From positions 62,001-126,000 of the forward strand of contig NZ_LZMD01000070.1 in the NCBI RefSeq assembly GCF_001668575.1: a DNA stretch of 64,000 nt, read 5' to 3'. Source of the DNA: Mycobacterium sp. 1164985.4 (GTDB lineage: Bacteria > Actinomycetota > Actinomycetes > Mycobacteriales > Mycobacteriaceae). The first letter of the stretch is position 1. Each line of letters opens with the position of its first letter. Below the pieces are notes generated by a model. The model saw only the letters and a list, made by a program, of their open reading frames with translations, was not told the origin of the DNA and searched no databases. Position numbers and translations under genes: made by a program. Shown here in pieces: positions 34,835-42,172 of the stretch.

Positions 34835-36550
34835 GTGGGCGTACCCGTATACAAGCGCATTCTCGACCTCTTCGAGGCCGAGGGCGTCAACACACTGTTC
34901 GGCATCCCAGACCCCAACTTCGTGCACATGTTCACCGAGGCCGACGCCCGCGGCTGGTCGGTCGTCGCGCCGCACCACGAGCTGAGTGCAGGGTTCATGG
35001 CCGAGGCGGCGTCACGGATGACCGGTAAGCCGGGGCTGTGCATCGGAACGCTCGGACCCGGCATGGCCAACATCGCGGGGGCGATCCAGTGCGCGCTCGT
35101 CGAGAACTCGCCCGTCATCTTCCTCGGCGGACAGCGCGCCCGCATCACCGAACGCAGGGTCCGGCGCGGTCGCATCCAGTTCGTCCAGCAGGAGGGGCTT
35201 TTCGCGCCGTCGGTCAAGTACAGCAGCTCGATCGAATACGCCGACCAGACCGACGAAATCATCCGCGAAGCCATCCGCCAGTCCATGTCGGGCACGCCGG
35301 GTCCCAGCTACATCGAATATCCGTCGCACGTCATTCTCGAAGAACTCGACGTGCCGGACCCGTTGCCGCCACACCGGTATCGGCTCGTCAACCAGTCCGC
35401 GGGCGATCGTGAGGTCGCCGAGGCGGTCGCGCTGATCAAGGCGGCGAAGAACCCGATTCTGTTGGTGGGCCACGGCGTTCACACCTCGCGCACCCAGGAA
35501 CAGGTCAGGGAGCTCGCCGAACTGATGGCGTGCCCGGTGATCCAGACGTCGGGCGGGACTTCGTTCATCCCGGGTCTGCAGGACCGCACCTTCCCGTACC
35601 TGTTCTCACCGGCCGCCAACGAAGCCGTCGAGACGTCCGATCTGTGCCTGGCGCTGGGCACCGAACTCGGCGAACCCATGCACTACGGCCGCACTCAGCA
35701 CTGGGCGGACAACGACGCTAACCGCAAATGGATTCTAGTGGAACAGGATCCGACCGCCATCGGTGTCAACCGGCCGATCGACGTGCCGCTGGTCGGCGAT
35801 CTGCGCGGGGTGGTGCCACAATTGGTCGAGGCCCTGCGCGACGCCCCGCGCACCCCGTCGGCCGAACTCGACGCCCTGATCAAGGCCGACGCCGCCGAGA
35901 TTGCGCGCGTTGCCGAAGAGGCCCCCAGCGGCCGAGCGCCGATCCACCCGGCCCGCTACGTCGTCGAGGCCACCAAGGCGTTCGACGAATGCACCGAGGA
36001 CGGCATCCTCGTGCGCGACGGCGGCGCCACTGTGATCTTCCAGTGGACGTACTCGCAGACCAAACCGCGAGACGTGATCTGGAACCAAAACTTCGGTCAT
36101 CTCGGCACCGGCCTGCCGTATGCCGTCGGCGCCTCGGTCGCCGAGGGCCGCAACCGCCCGGTCATGCTGCTCACCAGCGATTCGGCGTTCCTGTTCCACA
36201 TCGCCGAACTCGAGACCGCGGCCCGCGAGAACGTGCCGCTGGTCTGCGTCGTCGGCGTGGATCACCAGTGGGGCCTGGAGGTCGGCGTCTACAAGCGCAC
36301 CTTCGAACAGCCGTCGCCGCAACCCGGTGTGCACTGGAGCAAGGACGTCCGGCTCGACAAGGTCGCCGAGGGCTTCGGATGCCACGGCGAGTATGTCGAG
36401 AAGGACGACGAGATCGGCCCGGCGATCAAGCGGGCGTTCGCCAGCGGCAAGACCGCCGTCGTGCACGTCTGCATCGACCCGAAGGCCAACTCCGAGGAGA
36501 TGCCGAAATACGACCGATTCCGCACCTGGTATGCGGAAGGCACCCAGTAG
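34835..36550 (+). CDS. Thiamine-diphosphate-dependent enzyme (acetolactate synthase-like), diverged cofactor motif
   Basis: The 571-residue protein has the three-domain ThDP decarboxylase/lyase layout. Glutamate E49 (HHELSAGFMAEA), which activates the cofactor, is present, as are TLGPGMANIAGAIQ and the mid-domain LLVGHGVHTSRTQEQV. The GDG...NN cofactor motif is diverged: SDSAF replaces GDGSF and VDHQWG replaces NNxxWG, keeping both aspartates but losing the usual Asn. GTG 34835 follows AAGGAG. It could be a 2-hydroxyacyl-CoA lyase-like C-C cleaving enzyme feeding the aldehyde dehydrogenase 27 bp downstream, but this is inference from position only. Confidence 0.85.
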   Translation: MGVPVYKRILDLFEAEGVNTLFGIPDPNFVHMFTEADARGWSVVAPHHELSAGFMAEAASRMTGKPGLCIGTLGPGMANIAGAIQCALVENSPVIFLGGQRARITERRVRRGRIQFVQQEGLFAPSVKYSSSIEYADQTDEIIREAIRQSMSGTPGPSYIEYPSHVILEELDVPDPLPPHRYRLVNQSAGDREVAEAVALIKAAKNPILLVGHGVHTSRTQEQVRELAELMACPVIQTSGGTSFIPGLQDRTFPYLFSPAANEAVETSDLCLALGTELGEPMHYGRTQHWADNDANRKWILVEQDPTAIGVNRPIDVPLVGDLRGVVPQLVEALRDAPRTPSAELDALIKADAAEIARVAEEAPSGRAPIHPARYVVEATKAFDECTEDGILVRDGGATVIFQWTYSQTKPRDVIWNQNFGHLGTGLPYAVGASVAEGRNRPVMLLTSDSAFLFHIAELETAARENVPLVCVVGVDHQWGLEVGVYKRTFEQPSPQPGVHWSKDVRLDKVAEGFGCHGEYVEKDDEIGPAIKRAFASGKTAVVHVCIDPKANSEEMPKYDRFRTWYAEGTQ

Positions 36551-36577
36551 GGCCGCGATCTAGGGAAGAGTAGGGGC

Positions 36578-38014
36578 ATGCGCGAATATCTCAAGTTCTA
36601 CATCGACGGCCAGTGGGTCGACCCGATCCGGCCCAACACCCTCGAGGTCGACAATCCGACCACCGAACAGGTCTCCGGCAAGATCGCGATCGGTTCCTCG
36701 GCCGACGTCGACGTGGCGGTGCAGGCCGCCCGCCGGGCCTTCGACACCTGGTCGCAGTCCAGCCGCGACGAGCGTCTCGACCTGCTGCAGGCGATCATGG
36801 GCGAGTACCAGAAGCGCGCGGGCGACCTCGCCGACGCGGTCAATGAGGAGATGGGCGCGCCGGCGTCGCTGGCCTCCGGACCCCAGGTCAACCTCGGGCT
36901 CGGGCACCTCGCCACGGCTATCGAGGTGTTGAAGAACTTCGAGTTCGAGGAGCAGCACGGGGCCACGTTGGTGGTCAAGGAGCCGATTGGGGTGTGTGGG
37001 CTGATCACGCCGTGGAACTGGCCGATCAACCAGATCGCCTGCAAGGTGTTCCCCGCGTTGGCCACGGGTTGCACGATGGTGCTCAAACCGTCGGAGGTCG
37101 CACCGTACTCGGGTCAGATCTTCACCGAGATCCTCGATGCGGCAGGCGTTCCCGCCGGGGTGTACAACCTGGTGTTCGGCGACGGACCCGGTGTCGGCGC
37201 GGCGTTGTCGTCCCATCCCGACATCGACATGGTGTCGTTCACCGGGTCGACGCGCGCCGGTGTCGACGTCGCGAAGAACGCCGCGCTGACGGTCAAGCGG
37301 GTCACCCAGGAACTCGGCGGCAAGAGCCCGAACATCGTGCTCGACGACGACGACTTCGCCAAGAGCGTCACCGCTGGCGTCTCGGTGATGATGATGAACA
37401 GCGGCCAGAGCTGCAACGCGCCGTCGCGCATGCTGGTACCGAACTCACGTATGGACGAAGCGATCACGATCGCCCGCGAGGTGGCGGGCGCGGTCAAGGT
37501 CGGCGACCCTGGCGACAAGACCGCGATCGGCCCGGTCGCGTCCAAGGCGCAGTTCGACAAGATCCAGGGCCTGATCCAGAAGGGCATCGACGAGGGCGCG
37601 ACCGTCGCCATCGGCGGCACCGGACGACCCGACGGGTTGAGCAAGGGCTACTACGTCAAGCCGACGGTGTTCGCCAACGTCACCAACGACATGACGATCG
37701 CCCGCGAAGAGATCTTCGGCCCGGTGCTGTGCATCCTCGGCTACGACGACCTCGACCAGGCACTCGAGATCGCCAATGACACGGAATACGGTCTCGCCGG
37801 CTATGTTTCGGGAGCCGACCTGGAGAAAGCGCGCGCGGTCGCGCGCAGGATCCGGGCCGGTTCGGTGGCCATCAACCACGGCTTCGACATGGCCGCACCG
37901 TTCGGCGGGTACAAGCGCAGCGGCAACGGTCGCGAATGGGGACACTTCGCGTTCGACGAGTTCCTGGAGATCAAGGCCGCGCTGGGCTACGCGCCGGAGG
38001 CCGCCGCCGGGTGA
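36578..38014 (+). CDS. Aldehyde dehydrogenase
   Basis: The 478-residue NAD(P)-dependent aldehyde dehydrogenase has general base E245 (TQELGGKSPNIV) and nucleophile C279 (NSGQSCNAPSR), the PWNWP and FTGST motifs, and the C-terminal PFGGYKRSGNGREWG. It has full family length. A GAAGAG Shine-Dalgarno sequence precedes the ATG. It directly follows the ThDP enzyme, so the simplest reading is oxidation of an aldehyde released by that enzyme to a carboxylic acid, which the island's acyl-CoA synthetases or CoA-transferase could then activate. Confidence 0.94.
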   Translation: MREYLKFYIDGQWVDPIRPNTLEVDNPTTEQVSGKIAIGSSADVDVAVQAARRAFDTWSQSSRDERLDLLQAIMGEYQKRAGDLADAVNEEMGAPASLASGPQVNLGLGHLATAIEVLKNFEFEEQHGATLVVKEPIGVCGLITPWNWPINQIACKVFPALATGCTMVLKPSEVAPYSGQIFTEILDAAGVPAGVYNLVFGDGPGVGAALSSHPDIDMVSFTGSTRAGVDVAKNAALTVKRVTQELGGKSPNIVLDDDDFAKSVTAGVSVMMMNSGQSCNAPSRMLVPNSRMDEAITIAREVAGAVKVGDPGDKTAIGPVASKAQFDKIQGLIQKGIDEGATVAIGGTGRPDGLSKGYYVKPTVFANVTNDMTIAREEIFGPVLCILGYDDLDQALEIANDTEYGLAGYVSGADLEKARAVARRIRAGSVAINHGFDMAAPFGGYKRSGNGREWGHFAFDEFLEIKAALGYAPEAAAG

Positions 38015-38017
38015 CCG

Positions 38018-38338
38018 TCACGGCTTGAGCAGCGGCCGCAGGTCGTCCAGGCGGTCGAACAGGTGCCAGATGTAGGACGATGACCCGTTCTCCCGGTGGG
38101 CGTGGAGGTCGGCGAGTTCGGGGTCGTTGCAGTAGCCGTCGAACGCGTCGCGGGAGTCCCACTCAACGAGGATCAGTACTTTGCGGGGCTCGATGTCGCC
38201 GAGGACGGCCTCGCTGAATTGCCCGAGGGCGACGACGCGACCGCCGTGCTTGGCGACCTCCGCGGGGGAGCGCCGCGAATAGGCGAGATACTCGTCGCGG
38301 TCGGCGACGTCGAAGAGGTTCAGCGCATATATCGTCAC
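38018..38338 (-). CDS. DUF1330-like ferredoxin-fold protein
   Basis: The 106-residue protein (YALNLFDVADRDEYLAYSRR, VLILVEWDSRDAFDGYCNDPELADLHAHRENGSSSYIWHLF) resembles the dimeric alpha-beta barrel family DUF1330, small proteins of unclear enzymatic role often near catabolic genes. It starts at GTG 38338, only 4 bp from the divergent GTG of the amidohydrolase, and has no Shine-Dalgarno sequence. A TACCGT -10 box 7 nt before the start supports a leaderless mRNA. It converges with the aldehyde dehydrogenase gene, 3 bp apart. Confidence 0.82.
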   Translation of the reverse strand: MTIYALNLFDVADRDEYLAYSRRSPAEVAKHGGRVVALGQFSEAVLGDIEPRKVLILVEWDSRDAFDGYCNDPELADLHAHRENGSSSYIWHLFDRLDDLRPLLKP

Positions 38339-38351
38339 CTAGGTGACGGTA
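38330..38351. promoter_or_regulatory. Palindromic bidirectional leaderless promoter (DUF1330/amidohydrolase)
   Basis: A 22-bp palindrome with one mismatched base pair (core CGTCACCTAGGTGACG, 38333-38348) contains both divergent GTG start codons. Rightward, TATCGT (38330-38335) is 7 nt from GTG 38343. Leftward, TACCGT (38351-38346) is 7 nt from GTG 38338. The symmetry places two identical leaderless promoters face to face. Confidence 0.7.
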
Positions 38352-39245
38352 CGCGGCGAGAAGTACGAATACGGCATCGATTTCGCGAGCATCGCAGCGG
38401 TCGACATCCACACCCACGTCGAGATCGACGGTCATGGCCACAGGGCCTACGTCGACGAGCTCGTCGAGGCGACCTCGAAGTATTTCAAGATGCCGCCCGG
38501 CGCGACAGCCGGCGTCGACGCGATCGCCGATCTGTATAGGCGGCACAACACCGCTGCCGTGGTGTTCACCATCGACGCGCGGACCGCGATGCGGCACACC
38601 CCGAACTCGATCGAGGACCTCGTCGCGGGCGCCGCGCGCAACAACGACGTGCTGATCCCGTTCGGCAGCGTCGACCCGTGGCACGAGCGTCGTGCCGTGC
38701 ACCGGGTCCACGAACTCGTCCGCGACTACGGGGTCAAGGGCTTCAAGTTCCATCCGAGCATGCAGGCGTTCGAACCCAACGATCGTCGCTTCTACCCCAT
38801 CTACGAGGCGATCACCGAGGCCGGCCTGCCCGCGTTGTTCCACACAGGTCAGACCGGGATGGGGTCGGGGCTGCCCGGCGGGCACCGCATCAAGCTGCGC
38901 TACTCCGATCCGATGCTGCTCGACGACGTCGCCGCCGACTTCCCGGACCTGACGATCGTGATGGCTCACCCCGCGGTGCCGTGGGTCGACTCGCAGATCG
39001 CGATCGCCACCCACAAGGCCAACGTGTACATCGACCTGTCCGGCTGGAGCCCGAAGTACTTCCCGCCGCAGCTGGTCCGTGCGATGAGCAGGCAGCTGCG
39101 AACGAAGGTCCTGTTCGGGACGGACTTCCCGTACATCCAGATCGACCGATGGCGCAGCGACTTCGAGACCCTCGACGTCGACCCGGCGGTGCAATCGTTG
39201 ATCTACAAGGACAACGCGCTGCGCGTCCTCGGCGTCACCTCTTGA
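38343..39245 (+). CDS. Amidohydrolase (ACMSD-like TIM-barrel hydrolase/decarboxylase)
   Basis: The 300-residue protein has the amidohydrolase-2 pattern: metal ligands H23-T-H25 (AAVDIHTHVEIDG), a later histidine in ALFHTGQTG, MAHPAVPWVDS and the C-terminal aspartate in LFGTDFPYIQIDRW. The ACMSD/gamma-resorcylate decarboxylase family performs non-oxidative decarboxylation or hydrolysis of ring-cleavage products. GTG 38343 is inferred to be a leaderless start. It is the last island gene before the right-hand hairpin repeat, and may act on a ring-opened acid produced by the pathway. Confidence 0.88.
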   Translation: MTVRGEKYEYGIDFASIAAVDIHTHVEIDGHGHRAYVDELVEATSKYFKMPPGATAGVDAIADLYRRHNTAAVVFTIDARTAMRHTPNSIEDLVAGAARNNDVLIPFGSVDPWHERRAVHRVHELVRDYGVKGFKFHPSMQAFEPNDRRFYPIYEAITEAGLPALFHTGQTGMGSGLPGGHRIKLRYSDPMLLDDVAADFPDLTIVMAHPAVPWVDSQIAIATHKANVYIDLSGWSPKYFPPQLVRAMSRQLRTKVLFGTDFPYIQIDRWRSDFETLDVDPAVQSLIYKDNALRVLGVTS

Positions 39246-39247
39246 CC

Positions 39248-39309
39248 GCGAGCAGACGCAAAACAGTCCCTTTTCGCGGGCGATTTTGGGCAGTTTGACG
39301 TCTGCTCGC
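39248..39309. repeat. Hairpin repeat, copy 2 (right edge of the catabolic island; likely terminator)
   Basis: GCGAGCAGACG (39248-39258) and CGTCTGCTCGC (39299-39309) form a perfect 11-bp stem around an inner part that includes TTCGCGGGCGATTTTGGGCAGTTT. Both arms and the inner segment resemble copy 1 at 16602-16661. It begins 3 nt after the amidohydrolase stop. Confidence 0.85.
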
Positions 39310-39384
39310 CAACGACAGCGATGAGTTTTCGAGCCGACGGCGGTCTGCACCGGTGACTGACCACTCGCCGCGAAGGAGACCGCC

Positions 39385-40158
39385 GTGCCCGTCCGCAATT
39401 CCGCCCCTGTGGGCGCCCCGATCTGGATCGACCTGGCGTCCTCGGACGTCGAACGATCGCAAGCCTTCTACGCAGAGGTGTTCGGCTGGACGTTCGAGTC
39501 GGCGGGCCCCGAGTTCGGCGGCTACGTCACCGCGTCCAAGGACGGCAGGCCGATCGCCGGCGTGATGCCAAACGATCCGCAGTGGAACAGCCCCGACGGC
39601 TGGACCACGTACTTCCACACCACCGACGCCAAAGCCACGCTCGATGCCGCGATCGCCGCGGGAGCGTCCACCTGCGGAGCACCCGTCATGGAGATCCAGG
39701 ACAAGGGTTGGATGGGAATGCTGTCCGACCCCAGCGGGGCGTTCGTCGGGCTGTGGCAGACAGGCGGGCACCGCGGATTCGAGATCGTCAACGAGCACGG
39801 CGCGCCGGTGTACTTCCAGTGGACCGGCCGCGACTACGCCGTGACCCAACGGTTCTATCGCGAGCTGTTCGGGTGGCAGTTCGACACGGTATCCGACACC
39901 GACGAATTCCGGTACAGCACAGTGAGCTTCGACGGCGAGGCGCTACTGGGCCTGATGGACGGCAGCGCGTTCCTGCCCGCGGAACAGCCGTCGAACTGGA
40001 ATTTCTTCCTCGGCGCCGATGAGGTCGACAAGACCGTGCAACTGGTACTCGACAACGGTGGCAGCGTTATCCGCGACGCCGAGGACACACCCTACGGGCG
40101 TTTGGCCGCGGTGGCTGATTGCACCGGCGCGGCCTTCAACCTGAGCTCGTTGCAGTGA
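39385..40158 (+). CDS. Glyoxalase/VOC-superfamily protein with two VOC domains (Rv0911-type)
   Basis: The 257-residue protein contains two tandem VOC units: residues 8-125 (GAPIWIDLASSDVERSQAFYAEVFGW) and 135-257 (PVYFQWTGRDYAVTQRFYRELFGWQF). Each has the beta-alpha-beta-beta-beta pattern. GTG 39385 is preceded by AAGGAG. Size and neighbours identify it as the Rv0911 counterpart, a member of a group sometimes called hydroxylase/glyoxalase-like. The usual metal ligands are not obvious, so enzymatic activity is uncertain. It marks the return of conserved gene order after the island. Confidence 0.9.
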   Translation: MPVRNSAPVGAPIWIDLASSDVERSQAFYAEVFGWTFESAGPEFGGYVTASKDGRPIAGVMPNDPQWNSPDGWTTYFHTTDAKATLDAAIAAGASTCGAPVMEIQDKGWMGMLSDPSGAFVGLWQTGGHRGFEIVNEHGAPVYFQWTGRDYAVTQRFYRELFGWQFDTVSDTDEFRYSTVSFDGEALLGLMDGSAFLPAEQPSNWNFFLGADEVDKTVQLVLDNGGSVIRDAEDTPYGRLAAVADCTGAAFNLSSLQ

Positions 40159-40165
40159 GCGAGCG

Positions 40166-40744
40166 TCAGGCGGTCATCAAGTAGTCGGTCCTGCCGACGA
40201 ACACGATGCTCGCCGGGTTCGGCGTGGTGGCCGCTTCGACGACCGCGTCGGCGAACGTCATGTGGCTCATGTCGCCGGACACCACCGTGAGCTGAACGCC
40301 GGCTTGGCGGAACTCCGAACGCCTTGTCAGCAGGGCGGTCTCGCCGGCCCGCATGCTCGCCGCGACGGCGGTATAGCCCTTGGGCACCGCTTTGTCGGGG
40401 AAGAAGTGGGCCTGGTGGCTGGTGACGAACACGATCCGACCGCCGACCGGCATCAATGGCAGCGCCGCCAGCGCGAGGCGCCGTTGGGCGTCGCGGTTCA
40501 GACGCATCGCGCACTGGGGATCCGCCCCGGTGTCGAGCGCATCCGAGGAGTTGAGGATCAAGGTGTCCAACCGGCCGAAGCGCGATGCGATGCCGTCGAT
40601 CACCTCCGCGGATTCGACCTCGTCGGAGACGTCGCGCGTCACGACGACGTGAGTGTCCACGCTGCCGAGCTGGCGCGCGACCCGTGCGCCGAGGCCCCTC
40701 GAGCCGCCGGTGACCAGAACGATGCGTTCGGGATCGTGATCCAT
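40166..40744 (-). CDS. SDR-fold protein lacking the catalytic lysine
   Basis: The 192-residue protein starts with the dinucleotide motif TGGSRGLGARV (13-23) and has LNSSDAL, VTSHQAHFF and a candidate tyrosine in GYTAVAASMRAGETALL. The lysine expected after the tyrosine (YxxxK, or K before RAGE in close relatives) is missing; Met precedes RAGE. It is also short for an SDR. It may bind a nucleotide without normal dehydrogenase activity, or use other residues. AAGGAG precedes ATG 40744. It is convergent with the VOC gene and divergent from the S4 gene. Confidence 0.8.
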   Translation of the reverse strand: MDHDPERIVLVTGGSRGLGARVARQLGSVDTHVVVTRDVSDEVESAEVIDGIASRFGRLDTLILNSSDALDTGADPQCAMRLNRDAQRRLALAALPLMPVGGRIVFVTSHQAHFFPDKAVPKGYTAVAASMRAGETALLTRRSEFRQAGVQLTVVSGDMSHMTFADAVVEAATTPNPASIVFVGRTDYLMTA

Positions 40745-40805
40745 GTCGGGCTCCTTCCGTCGCTGAGCGCCCGCGTGGACTCACCGTACACCTCTTTCTA
40801 AGAAA

Positions 40806-40834
40806 AATAAGGCAGAAATAAGGTCACAATAAGG
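40806..40834. promoter_or_regulatory. Three direct repeats AATAAGG with exact 11-bp period
   Basis: AATAAGG occurs at 40806-40812, 40817-40823 and 40828-40834, separated by 4 bp each time (7+4 architecture). This spacing is typical of OmpR/PhoB-family response-regulator boxes. The array ends 27 bp before the GTG of the S4-domain gene, over the expected -35 region. It lies 61 bp from the divergent SDR-like gene. Confidence 0.6.
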
Positions 40835-40861
40835 TCGCCGTCGAGGGTTCATGATGGTGAC

Positions 40862-41227
40862 GTGGAGTCGACCCGCATAGACAGGTGGTTGTGGTCGGTC
40901 CGGCTGGTCAAGACCAGGCCAGATGCCGCGGAGGCATGCCGCGGCGGGCACGTCCGGGTCAACGGTCGACCCGCCAAGCCGGCGACCATGGTGTCGCCCG
41001 GCGACGAGGTTCGGGCTCGAATCGGGCAGACGACCCGCGTCGTCGAGGTGCTGCGCGTGATCCAGAAGCGGGTGGGCGCGGCTGACGCGTCGACGTGTTA
41101 CCTCGACCGGACGCCGAAGCCACCGGTGACCGAGACGGTGCAGTTTGCGGCCCGCGACCGCGGTGCTGGGCGGCCGACCAAGCGGGACCGCCGGATGCTC
41201 GACAGGCTGCGCGCGGGCTTGCGATGA
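40862..41227 (+). CDS. S4-domain RNA-binding protein, Hsp15-like
   Basis: The 121-residue basic protein begins with an S4 domain (RIDRWLWSVRLVKTRPDAAEACRGGHVRVNGRPAKPATMVSPGDEVRA, residues 5-52) and has a lysine/arginine-rich C-terminal tail (GRPTKRDRRMLDRLRAGLR). This is the layout of Hsp15/HslR, which binds stalled 50S subunits carrying nascent chains. GTG 40862 is the only suitable start; a weak -10-like CATGAT 6 nt upstream suggests a leaderless mRNA. The upstream 11-bp-phased repeats hint at control by a response regulator. Confidence 0.88.
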   Translation: MESTRIDRWLWSVRLVKTRPDAAEACRGGHVRVNGRPAKPATMVSPGDEVRARIGQTTRVVEVLRVIQKRVGAADASTCYLDRTPKPPVTETVQFAARDRGAGRPTKRDRRMLDRLRAGLR

Positions 41228-41230
41228 CGT

Positions 41231-41677
41231 TCAGCCGGTAGGAGCCGCGAGTTCGAAGTCGGCGAAATCGAAGCCCGGCACCACCACGCAGCTGACGAGG
41301 CTCGGCTCGTCGTCGCGGGGGCGGGCGCGCTGCCAGTGGCCCGGCGGAACGACGAACTGGGGCTGCTCACCGGCGAGGATGTCGGTGCCCAGCAGATGCG
41401 CTGCGGCACGGTCCTGTTCGGGTCCGACCTCGAGCAGCAGTGGGCTGCCCGTGTGGAACAACCACAGTTCCGCGCTGCGTACGGTGTGCCACGCCGACTG
41501 CTGACCCGGCATCAACAGAAAGAGGATCGCGGTGCCCGCACTGCGCGGGCCGGTGTACGCCGGCGGCAGCGCGGACTGCGGCACCGTGAGGTCGCTGCGC
41601 CACGTCTCCCTGTACCAGCCGCCCTCCGGATGGGGCGACAGGTCGAGGCGTTGTGCCCAATCCGGAAGATCGGTCAT
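41231..41677 (-). CDS. Cupin-fold protein of the DUF985 family
   Basis: The 149-residue protein has the DUF985 cupin signatures HPEGGWYRETWRS (near 16), TAILFLLMPGQQSAWHTVRSAELW (near 50) and VVPPGHWQRARP, with a C-terminal FDFADFELA. Cupins of this group are small beta-barrels; the activity of DUF985 proteins is mostly unknown. ATG 41677 is preferred over GTG 41707 because the family begins with the WAQRLDLSPHPEGG segment and a purine-rich AGGCAGGT lies upstream. It is convergent with the S4 gene, 3 bp apart. Confidence 0.87.
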   Translation of the reverse strand: MTDLPDWAQRLDLSPHPEGGWYRETWRSDLTVPQSALPPAYTGPRSAGTAILFLLMPGQQSAWHTVRSAELWLFHTGSPLLLEVGPEQDRAAAHLLGTDILAGEQPQFVVPPGHWQRARPRDDEPSLVSCVVVPGFDFADFELAAPTG

Positions 41678-41743
41678 TGAAGTACCTGCCTTTTCGGTGT
41701 CGGACACTCAAGACTAGAGACCGTTTCGGCGCGATCCAGCCGA

Positions 41744-41749
41744 TAGGCT
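41744..41749 (+). promoter_or_regulatory. -10 box for a leaderless transcript (Rv0912-type gene)
   Basis: TAGGCT followed by 6 nt and ATG 41756 is the same arrangement as in the accD3/echA6 promoter. Confidence 0.55.
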
Positions 41750-41755
41750 CGTGGC

Positions 41756-42172
41756 ATGTCGCGCGTGCGCCCCGGATGGCTGGTCGCCTTGTGCGGGGCG
41801 ATCGTGTCCGTGAGCGCATGGCTGCCGTGGTTGACTGCCAATGGCGGCCGGGTCAGTGCGATCGGTGGGATCTTCGGTGACCTGCCGGCGCCGAAGCCGG
41901 GCTTCGGGGTGGGCCAGCTGATCGTGCTGCTGGCGTCGTTCTTGATCGTCGCGGGGGCGATGTCGGCCCGCGGCTTCTCGGCTCGCCTCGCATCGACTGC
42001 CGCGCTGGCGATTTCGGTTCTGTTGGTGGTGCTGGCGGTGTGGTATTACCGCCTCTACGTGTACTCGCCCGTGTCCGCGGGTTACGGGCTCTATATCGGC
42101 GCTGCCGTGGCTGTGGTCGCGGCCGTCCTGTCCGTCTGGGCGATGGTGGCCTCGTGGGCGACGGTCGGGTAG
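41756..42172 (+). CDS. Four-helix membrane protein (probable Rv0912 counterpart)
   Basis: The 138-residue protein has four clear membrane helices (6-24, 50-68, 75-95 and 108-133) and the loop SAWLPWLTANGGRVSAIGGIFGDLPAPKPGFGVGQ after helix 1. This resembles the Trp-associated membrane proteins common in mycobacteria. Position after the Rv0911-type gene suggests it corresponds to the Rv0912 membrane protein, although three genes now separate them. Function unknown. The mRNA is predicted to be leaderless. The next gene begins inside its 3' end. Confidence 0.78.
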   Translation: MSRVRPGWLVALCGAIVSVSAWLPWLTANGGRVSAIGGIFGDLPAPKPGFGVGQLIVLLASFLIVAGAMSARGFSARLASTAALAISVLLVVLAVWYYRLYVYSPVSAGYGLYIGAAVAVVAAVLSVWAMVASWATVG

